Shown one piece after another: positions 1 through 5,088 of a stretch of DNA of 5,088 nt. Under the pieces are notes generated by a model. That model did not search any database. It saw only the letters and a program-made list of their open reading frames with translations, and was not told the DNA's origin. Every line of letters starts with the position of its first letter. The stretch's first letter is position 1. This stretch comes from Bacillota bacterium. GTDB taxonomy: Bacteria > Bacillota > Clostridia > Lachnospirales > CAG-274. Made by a program: the position numbers and the translations under genes. The stretch covers positions 1 to 5,088 of the forward strand of contig JAGAHK010000243.1 of the NCBI GenBank assembly GCA_017627115.1, in the 5' to 3' direction.

Positions 1-44
1 GCATTGTATACGCTTTTGAGTATGCAAATTTACAACGGAACAAC

Positions 45-52
45 GGAAGGAG
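45..52 (+). promoter_or_regulatory. Ribosome binding site of the first ligase gene
   Basis: GGAAGGAG lies 7 nt before the ATG at 60, a near-ideal Shine-Dalgarno. It decides the start, because the reading frame stays open upstream to the edge of the window with no in-frame ATG. The remaining bases 1-44 are AT-rich and show no promoter I can defend. Confidence 0.8.
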
Positions 53-59
53 CATTATT

Positions 60-1706
60 ATGCCGATAATAGATTTTTTGGAGCGCAACGCTTCGCTTTA
101 CGGCGACGATATCGCGCTTGTTGAAGTCAATCCGGAACAGAGCGAACCCGGCAAGATAACTTGGAAGGACTATTCGCTTATCCAGCCGACATCAAATCAG
201 TTTTACAGACGTGAGATAAGCTGGAGCGTATTTAACGAAAAGGCAAACCGCATGGCGAATATGCTTTTGAACCGCGGTATACAAAAGGGCAACAAAGTGG
301 GCATATTGATGATGAACTGCCTTGAATGGCTGCCGATCTACTTCGGCATCTTAAAGACGGGCGCTATCGCAGTACCGCTTAATTTCAGATATTCCGCAGA
401 CGAGATACTCTATTGCGCAGACCTTGCGGAGCTTGATATTCTTGTTTTCGGCCCCGAATTTATCGGACGTATCGAAAGCGTTGAGGAAAAATTGAGCAAA
501 AACAGAGTACTCATCTATGTGGGTCAGTCCTGCCCGACTTTTGCAGAGGATTATAACGAGCTTGTTTCATATTGCTCCAGCCGTGACCCGAAAATATATA
601 TCAGCGATGATGATTTTGCCGCTATCTATTTTTCATCGGGCACAACGGGCTTTCCGAAAGCCATTCTGCACCGTCACAGGGCGCTTGTACACTCCTGCAA
701 GGTGGAGCAGAACCATCACGGTCAGACACGCGACGACTGCTTCCTCTGCATACCGCCGCTCTACCATACGGGTGCAAAAATGCACTGGTTCGGCAGCCTG
801 ATCTCCGCATCAAAGGCGGTCATCTTAAAAGGCACAAAGGCGGAATATGTGTTCAACACCGTTTCGCGCGAGCATTGTACCATAGTATGGCTGCTTGTAC
901 CCTGGGCGCAGGATATTCTCGATGCCCTTGACAGCGGCAAACTCAAAATAGAGGACTACAAGCTTTCACAGTGGCGTCTTATGCACATAGGCGCACAGCC
1001 CGTGCCGCCGTCGCTTATAAAGCATTGGAAGAAATACTTCCCCAACCACGATTACGACACGAATTACGGTTTGAGTGAGTCCATAGGCCCCGGCTGTGTT
1101 CACCTCGGTGTTGACCACATCTATAAAGTCGGCGCTATCGGCGTACCCGGTTACGGCTGGGAATGCAAGATAGTCGATAAGGACGGCAACGAAGTAAAGC
1201 AGGGCGAAGCGGGCGAGCTTTGCGTAAAGGGTCCGGGCGTTATGGCGGAATACTACAACGACCCAAAGGCAACTGCGGAAGTTCTCAAAGACGGCTGGCT
1301 TTACACGGGTGATGCCGCTATGCAGGACAAGGACGGCTTTATCTACCTTGTTGACCGTATCAAGGACGTTATCGTATCGGGCGGCGAGAACCTTTACCCC
1401 GTGCAGATAGAGGATTTCCTGCGTACAAACGACAAGATACACGATGTTGCCGTTATAGGTCTGCCCGACAAGCGTCTGGGCGAGATCGCAGGTGCGATAA
1501 TACAGATAAAAGAGGGCATGGAGTGCACCGAGGACGAGATAAACGAGTTCTGCCTTGCGCTGCCGAGATATAAGCGCCCCAAGAAGATAATCTTTGCCGA
1601 TGTACCCAGAAACCCCACAGGCAAGATAGAAAAACCGCTGCTCCGCAAGAAATACGGCAAGGAATACCTTGTTGCATTTGAAAACGAGGAGCATTTTGAA
1701 AAATAA
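60..1706 (+). CDS. AMP-forming acyl-CoA synthetase (class I adenylate-forming ligase)
   Basis: Cytoplasmic ligase of 548 residues, normal length for the ANL family, which activates a carboxylic acid with ATP to an acyl-AMP and then transfers it to CoA. All core motifs are visible: P-loop SSGTTGFPK at residues 192-200, PPLYHTGAK at 232-240, YGLSE at 336-340, YTGD at 415-418, hinge and gating region DRIKDVIVSGGENLYP at 432-447, and C-terminal NPTGKIEK at 518-525 with K522 as the expected adenylation lysine. Both the large N-terminal and the small C-terminal domain are complete. There is no signal peptide or membrane segment. The ATG at 60 is chosen because a strong Shine-Dalgarno lies 7 nt upstream and because the MPIIDFLERN start resembles related ligases; the frame is open further upstream to the window edge but holds no ATG. 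The acid substrate cannot be read from sequence. The iorAB-paaK genes downstream suggest an aryl-acetic or branched-chain acid. Function as an acyl-CoA ligase is near certain; substrate is inference. Confidence 0.93.
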   Translation: MPIIDFLERNASLYGDDIALVEVNPEQSEPGKITWKDYSLIQPTSNQFYRREISWSVFNEKANRMANMLLNRGIQKGNKVGILMMNCLEWLPIYFGILKTGAIAVPLNFRYSADEILYCADLAELDILVFGPEFIGRIESVEEKLSKNRVLIYVGQSCPTFAEDYNELVSYCSSRDPKIYISDDDFAAIYFSSGTTGFPKAILHRHRALVHSCKVEQNHHGQTRDDCFLCIPPLYHTGAKMHWFGSLISASKAVILKGTKAEYVFNTVSREHCTIVWLLVPWAQDILDALDSGKLKIEDYKLSQWRLMHIGAQPVPPSLIKHWKKYFPNHDYDTNYGLSESIGPGCVHLGVDHIYKVGAIGVPGYGWECKIVDKDGNEVKQGEAGELCVKGPGVMAEYYNDPKATAEVLKDGWLYTGDAAMQDKDGFIYLVDRIKDVIVSGGENLYPVQIEDFLRTNDKIHDVAVIGLPDKRLGEIAGAIIQIKEGMECTEDEINEFCLALPRYKRPKKIIFADVPRNPTGKIEKPLLRKKYGKEYLVAFENEEHFEK

Positions 1707-1744
1707 GAATTTGCTGAAAATTATTTTTAAGGAGAAATCATAAT

Positions 1745-3493
1745 ATGAAAGAGATAATGTTGGGCAACAAAGCCTTTGCGCGCGGTCTGTACGAGGCAGG
1801 CGCAGCGGTGGTAAGCTCATATCCGGGCACACCGAGTACGGAAGTAACGGAAGAAGCCGCAAAGTATGACGAAATATACTGCGAGTGGGCGCCGAACGAG
1901 AAAGTTGCAATGGAGGTCGCTTTCGGTGCGAGCCTTGCGGGCAAGAGAAGTTTCTGCGGTATGAAGCACGTTGGTCTTAACGTAGCTGCCGACCCGCTTT
2001 TCACAATATCCTACACGGGCGTTAACGCAGGTATGATAATCTGCGTTGCAGATGACCCGGGTATGCACTCTTCCCAGAACGAGCAGGATTCAAGACACTA
2101 TGCAATAGCATCCAAGGTGCCTATGCTTGAACCGTCGAACTCCGAGGAAGCGCTTGAATTTGCGAAAATTGCTTACGATATGTCGGAGAAATACGATACT
2201 CCCGTTATTATGAAGATGTGTACGAGAGTTGCACACTCACAGAGCATCGTAAACACAAGCGAGAGGATAGTGCCTCCCGCAAAGCCCTATGAAAAGAACA
2301 TTGCAAAATATGTTATGATGCCGGGCAACGCTATCAAGCGTCACCCCGTTGTGGAGGAGAGAACACGCCTGCTCACGGAGCTTGCGGAGACTACTCCCCT
2401 TAACCGCATAGAGCAGGGCAGCGATAATTCAATAGGTATCATCACATCAAGCACCTGCTATCAGTACACAAAGGAAGTTATCGGCGATAAGTACCCCGTG
2501 CTTAAACTCGGTATGGTAAATCCGCTTCCTGTTGAGAAGATAAAGGCTTTTGCAAAGACGGTAAAGAAAGTTATAGTTATAGAGGAACTTGACCCCGTTA
2601 TCGAAACTCACTGCAAGAATATCGGCGTTGAAGTTACGGGCAAGGAGCTTTTCTCCATGCTTGGCGAATTTTCACAGTCGGTAATTGCAAAGGCGCTCGG
2701 TGTTGCTCTTGAAGAGGGCTGCACGGGCATAGAGGGTCTTCCCGTAAGACCTCCCGTTATGTGCGCAGGCTGTCCTCACAGGGGTCTGTTCTACACGCTT
2801 TCAAAGAACAAACTCACTGTTCTGGGCGATATAGGCTGCTATACTCTCGGCGCAGTAGCACCTTTGAGTGCGACCGATATGACACTTTGCATGGGTGCAT
2901 CTATCAGCTCACTCCACGGCTTTAACAAGGCTTTGGGCGAGGAAAGCGAGAAAAAGACCGTCTGTGTTATCGGTGACTCCACCTTTATGCACTCGGGTAT
3001 GACAAGCCTTGCAAATATCGCATACAATCAGAGCAATTCCACCGTCATCATCCTTGACAACTCTATCACGGGCATGACGGGACATCAGCAGAACCCCACA
3101 ACGGGCTACAATATCAAGGGTGACCCCGCAGGCAAGATAGACCTTGAAGCGCTTTGCCGCTCAATGGGCTTTAACCGCGTTAAGGTGGTCGATCCCTACG
3201 ACCTTGAAGAGACGAACAGAGTTATCAAAGAGGAACTTGCAGCAGACGAGGCTTCGGTCATCATCAGCCGCCGTCCCTGCGCACTCCTTAAATATGTCAA
3301 GCACAAACCGTCGCTCCATGTTGATACGGACAAGTGCAAAAGCTGCCGTGCCTGCATGAAGATAGGCTGCCCCGCAATAAGCTTTAAAGAGGGCAAGGCA
3401 CACGTTGACAACACGCTTTGTGTCGGCTGCGGTGTATGTCAGCAGCTTTGTAAGTTTGATGCTTTGGTTGACAGTGAAGGGGGCGTAAGATAA
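1745..3493 (+). CDS. iorA: Indolepyruvate:ferredoxin oxidoreductase, alpha subunit
   Basis: Catalytic subunit of the oxygen-sensitive enzyme that converts aryl pyruvates plus CoA to aryl-acetyl-CoA and CO2 with ferredoxin, reversibly. The 582 residues are within the usual range. The N-terminal pyrimidine-binding domain has YPGTPSTE at 26-33 and the cofactor-contacting glutamate expected in NEKVA (E52). The PP domain holds CAGCPHRG at 340-347, GDIGCYT at 361-367 and the thiamine diphosphate/Mg motif from GDS at 410-412 to DNS at 438-440. The C-terminus is a 2x[4Fe-4S] ferredoxin domain: C531, C534, C537, C542 followed by Pro, and C559, C562, C565, C569 followed by Lys. The start is secure: AAGGAG at 1729-1734 lies 10 nt upstream and an in-frame TGA at 1715-1717 precedes it with no other ATG. 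It lies 38 bp after the ligase gene and overlaps iorB by one base. Preference among indole-, phenyl- and hydroxyphenylpyruvate is not readable from sequence. Confidence 0.96.
   Translation: MKEIMLGNKAFARGLYEAGAAVVSSYPGTPSTEVTEEAAKYDEIYCEWAPNEKVAMEVAFGASLAGKRSFCGMKHVGLNVAADPLFTISYTGVNAGMIICVADDPGMHSSQNEQDSRHYAIASKVPMLEPSNSEEALEFAKIAYDMSEKYDTPVIMKMCTRVAHSQSIVNTSERIVPPAKPYEKNIAKYVMMPGNAIKRHPVVEERTRLLTELAETTPLNRIEQGSDNSIGIITSSTCYQYTKEVIGDKYPVLKLGMVNPLPVEKIKAFAKTVKKVIVIEELDPVIETHCKNIGVEVTGKELFSMLGEFSQSVIAKALGVALEEGCTGIEGLPVRPPVMCAGCPHRGLFYTLSKNKLTVLGDIGCYTLGAVAPLSATDMTLCMGASISSLHGFNKALGEESEKKTVCVIGDSTFMHSGMTSLANIAYNQSNSTVIILDNSITGMTGHQQNPTTGYNIKGDPAGKIDLEALCRSMGFNRVKVVDPYDLEETNRVIKEELAADEASVIISRRPCALLKYVKHKPSLHVDTDKCKSCRACMKIGCPAISFKEGKAHVDNTLCVGCGVCQQLCKFDALVDSEGGVR
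3476..3483 (+). promoter_or_regulatory. Ribosome binding site of iorB inside the end of iorA
   Basis: GAAGGGGG within the last codons of iorA lies 9 nt before the iorB ATG at 3493. The stop and start share one base (TAATG), so ribosomes finishing iorA can restart at once on iorB. This arrangement favours equal amounts of the two subunits. Confidence 0.75.
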
Positions 3494-4068
3494 TGCAGAC
3501 AAAGAATATTATGATAGTAGGCGTCGGCGGTCAGGGTTCACTGCTTGCCAGCAAGCTTTTGGGTCATGTTGTTATGACAAAGGGCTATGATGTAAAGGTT
3601 TCGGAAGTACACGGCATGAGCCAGCGCGGCGGAAGTGTTGTTACCTATGTAAGATACGGCGATAAGGTGTATTCACCCGTTATCGACAAGGGCGAGGCAG
3701 ACTGCATTATCTCTTTTGAGGTGCTTGAAGCCGCAAGATACCTGCCTTACCTTAAAAAAGGCGGCAAGATAGTCGTAAACGCACAGGAGATAGACCCGAT
3801 GCCCGTTATTACGGGTGCAGCGGAATATCCCGAAAACCTTATCGAAAAAATGAGCCAAAACGGCGCGGATGTAAGTGCTATGGATGCACTTGCACTTGCT
3901 AATGAGGCAGGTTCGCCAAAGGCTGCGAATATTGCGCTTATGGGCAGATTTTCAAAGTTCTTCGAGGACATCAAGGAGGAAGAATGGCTTGCTTCGCTTG
4001 AAGCCTGCGTACCTCCCAAATTCCTTGAACTTAATAAGAAAGCATTTTATCTGGGAAGAAATTCCTGA
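3493..4068 (+). CDS. iorB: Indolepyruvate:ferredoxin oxidoreductase, beta subunit
   Basis: Small subunit (191 residues, typical length) of the gamma-type pyruvate/ketoisovalerate oxidoreductase fold; it pairs with IorA to form the active enzyme in the cytoplasm. The family hallmarks are present: a glycine-rich N-terminal strand-loop GVGGQGSLLAS at 10-20 and the conserved EVHGMSQRGGSV at 38-49, followed by SPVI at 61-64 and a CIISFEVLEAARYL segment at 71-84. There is no iron-sulfur motif, as expected, since both clusters are on IorA. The ATG overlaps the iorA stop by one base, has its own Shine-Dalgarno and gives the usual N-terminus directly before the glycine-rich loop. It is intact and ends with TGA 21 bp before paaK. 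Identification is firm; substrate range follows that of IorA. Confidence 0.95.
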   Translation: MQTKNIMIVGVGGQGSLLASKLLGHVVMTKGYDVKVSEVHGMSQRGGSVVTYVRYGDKVYSPVIDKGEADCIISFEVLEAARYLPYLKKGGKIVVNAQEIDPMPVITGAAEYPENLIEKMSQNGADVSAMDALALANEAGSPKAANIALMGRFSKFFEDIKEEEWLASLEACVPPKFLELNKKAFYLGRNS

Positions 4069-4074
4069 AACAAA

Positions 4075-4080
4075 TAGGAG
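4075..4080 (+). promoter_or_regulatory. Ribosome binding site of paaK
   Basis: TAGGAG lies 9 nt before the ATG at 4090. A TAA stop in the same frame (4087-4089) sits immediately before that ATG, so the gene cannot begin further upstream. Confidence 0.75.
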
Positions 4081-4089
4081 AAGTTTTAA

Positions 4090-5088
4090 ATGAGTAAATA
4101 TTTTAATCCCGAAATCGAGACGATGCCTGTTGAGGACATTAAGAAACTGCAAAGTGAAAGACTTGTCGAGCAGGTCAAGCACGTTTACGAAAACGTGAAG
4201 TATTACAGAAAAAAGATGGATAAGGCAGGCGTAAAGCCCGAGGACATCAAGGGCATAGAGGATCTGCACAAACTGCCTTTTATCACCAAAGACGACCTGC
4301 GCGACCAATATCCCTACGGCTTTGTCGGCGTACCTATGAAAGACTGCGTAAGAATACAGTCCACAAGCGGTACAACGGGCAGACGTGTGGTTTCGTTCTA
4401 CACACAGGATGATATTGACATTTGGGAGACCTGCTGTGCAAGAGCGCTTGTTGCGGCAGGCGCAACAAAAAACGATGTTGTGCACGTAAGCTACGGCTAC
4501 GGTCTTTTCACGGGCGGTGCAGGTCTGCACGGCGGTTCGCATAAGCTCGGTTCGCTTACGCTGCCTATGTCGTCGGGAAATACCGACAGGCAGATACAGT
4601 TTATGACCGACCTCGGCTCGACTATCCTCTGCTGTACACCCTCATATGCTGCATACCTTGGCGAAAGCGTAAGGGAGCGCGGTGCAAAGAGCAAGCTTAA
4701 ACTTAAAGCGGGTATCTTCGGTGCGGAAGCGTGGACGGAGGAAATGCGCCGCAATATCGAAAAATCGCTTGGTATAAAGGCATATGACATCTACGGTCTT
4801 ACCGAGATAAGCGGCCCCGGTGTTTCCTTTGAGTGCAGCGAGCAGCGCGGTATGCACATCAACGAAGATCACTTTATTGCGGAGATCATCAACCCCGTTA
4901 CGGGCGAGGTACTGCCCGAGGGCGAAAAAGGCGAGCTTGTGTTCACCTGCCTTACCAAAAAAGCCTTCCCGCTTTTAAGATACAGAACCAGGGATATATG
5001 CGTGCTTTCGCGTAAAGCCTGTCCCTGCGGCAGAACACATATAAGAATGAGCAAGCCTCTCGGCAGAAGCGATGATATGATGGTAGTA
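4090..5088 (+). CDS. paaK: Phenylacetate-CoA ligase (PaaK family), 3' end outside the window
   Basis: AMP-forming ligase that makes phenylacetyl-CoA, or a related aryl-acetyl-CoA, from the acid, ATP and CoA. The frame is open from 4090 to the last base, giving 333 residues; family members are usually about 430, so roughly 100 C-terminal residues, including the small domain with its catalytic lysine, are missing because the window ends, not because the gene is broken. Visible motifs: P-loop STSGTTGR at 91-98, YGYGLFTGG at 135-143, GAEAW at 211-215, YGLTEISGPG at 235-244, HINEDHF at 256-262, RYRTRD at 297-302, CPCGR at 311-315 and GRSDDM at 325-330. The YGLTEISGPG and RYRTRD motifs separate PaaK from general acyl-CoA synthetases. 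Most PaaK proteins have Lys-Pro after SGTTG; here it is Arg-Arg. It lies 21 bp after iorB, which supports joint work on aryl-acetyl-CoA. Native substrate could be phenylacetate, indoleacetate or hydroxyphenylacetate. Confidence 0.93.
   Translation, partial: MSKYFNPEIETMPVEDIKKLQSERLVEQVKHVYENVKYYRKKMDKAGVKPEDIKGIEDLHKLPFITKDDLRDQYPYGFVGVPMKDCVRIQSTSGTTGRRVVSFYTQDDIDIWETCCARALVAAGATKNDVVHVSYGYGLFTGGAGLHGGSHKLGSLTLPMSSGNTDRQIQFMTDLGSTILCCTPSYAAYLGESVRERGAKSKLKLKAGIFGAEAWTEEMRRNIEKSLGIKAYDIYGLTEISGPGVSFECSEQRGMHINEDHFIAEIINPVTGEVLPEGEKGELVFTCLTKKAFPLLRYRTRDICVLSRKACPCGRTHIRMSKPLGRSDDMMVV

Larger units (their letters stand above)
60..5088 (+). other. Probable operon: acyl-CoA ligase - iorA - iorB - paaK
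   Basis: Four same-strand genes are separated by 38 bp, a 1-bp overlap and 21 bp. Each has its own Shine-Dalgarno. Neither gap holds a GC-rich hairpin followed by a T-run. All products act on, or could act on, acyl-CoA thioesters, which supports co-transcription. The promoter lies outside or at the very start of the window and is not identified; genes beyond 5088 could belong to the same unit. Confidence 0.8.

Noticed and set aside
1..25. GTATAC hexamer palindrome and GCAT/ATGC short inverted arms near the left edge (possible operator or -10 element)
   Set aside because: The arms are only four to six bases with no matching -35 at proper spacing, and the upstream context is missing, so no promoter or operator can be supported.
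33..48. Tandem octamer CAACGGAA repeated twice in the leader of the first gene
   Set aside because: Two copies of eight bases merging into the Shine-Dalgarno are too little to call an operator or repeat element; chance or slippage is enough to explain them.
517..801. Plus-strand 94-codon frame inside the first ligase gene
   Set aside because: It overlaps the ATP-binding core of the ligase in another frame, and its Arg/Thr/Ser-rich product has no recognisable motif. I saw no reason to call it a gene.
1707..1744. AT-rich gap after the first ligase gene with a run of T (possible terminator)
   Set aside because: There is no GC-rich stem before the T-run, and the next gene's Shine-Dalgarno follows at once, so it reads as a normal intra-operon spacer.
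966..1910. Long minus-strand frame of 314 codons across the end of the first ligase gene and the start of iorA
   Set aside because: It lies opposite two well-supported genes with conserved motifs, crosses their gap, has a low-quality hydrophobic and Val/Leu/Tyr-rich product with no recognisable motif, and looks like an antisense shadow created by codon bias.
3952..4542. Minus-strand frame of 196 codons opposite the end of iorB and the start of paaK
   Set aside because: It covers conserved coding sequence on the other strand, including the PaaK P-loop. The product is Cys/Val/Leu-rich without family motifs, so it is an antisense shadow.
4990..5088. Possibility that paaK is truncated or a pseudogene, as it has no stop codon
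   Set aside because: The frame stays open with conserved PaaK motifs up to the last base, so the missing end is due to the window boundary.

Overview
The window is a single-strand, tightly packed four-gene cluster on the + strand. It encodes an AMP-forming acyl-CoA synthetase (60-1706), the two subunits of indolepyruvate:ferredoxin oxidoreductase, iorA (1745-3493) and iorB (3493-4068), and a PaaK-type phenylacetate-CoA ligase (from 4090) that is cut off by the window end. The gaps are 38 bp, a 1-bp overlap and 21 bp. No terminator-like hairpin is visible in them, so the genes probably form one operon. The only other non-coding DNA is the first 59 bp, which holds the ribosome binding site of the first gene. 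I see no RNA gene, mobile element, CRISPR array or attachment site.

The organism is probably a strictly anaerobic Firmicute of the class Clostridia. Evidence is the oxygen-sensitive ferredoxin-linked oxidoreductase, strong purine-rich Shine-Dalgarno sites before every gene, mixed codon use including frequent ATA and AGA at intermediate GC, and proteins that read like those of gut or rumen Clostridia (Ruminococcaceae/Oscillospiraceae type). This is inferred from style and recall, not from a search.

The genes fit one pathway around aryl-acetyl-CoA. IorAB interconverts aryl pyruvates (indolepyruvate, phenylpyruvate, 4-hydroxyphenylpyruvate) and aryl-acetyl-CoA plus CO2, using ferredoxin. PaaK, and perhaps the first ligase, activates the free aryl-acetic acid to its CoA thioester at the cost of ATP. 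AMP-forming ligases next to IorAB fit best with the assimilatory direction: phenylacetate or indoleacetate from the surroundings is activated, reductively carboxylated to the aryl pyruvate and transaminated to Phe, Trp or Tyr. The opposite direction, oxidative degradation of aromatic amino acids, cannot be excluded from sequence.

I found no sign of a wholly undescribed system. The points worth a second look are the pairing of two different CoA ligases with IorAB, an Arg in place of the usual P-loop Lys in PaaK, a possible Cys/His metal site in PaaK, and an extended N-terminal region in the first ligase.
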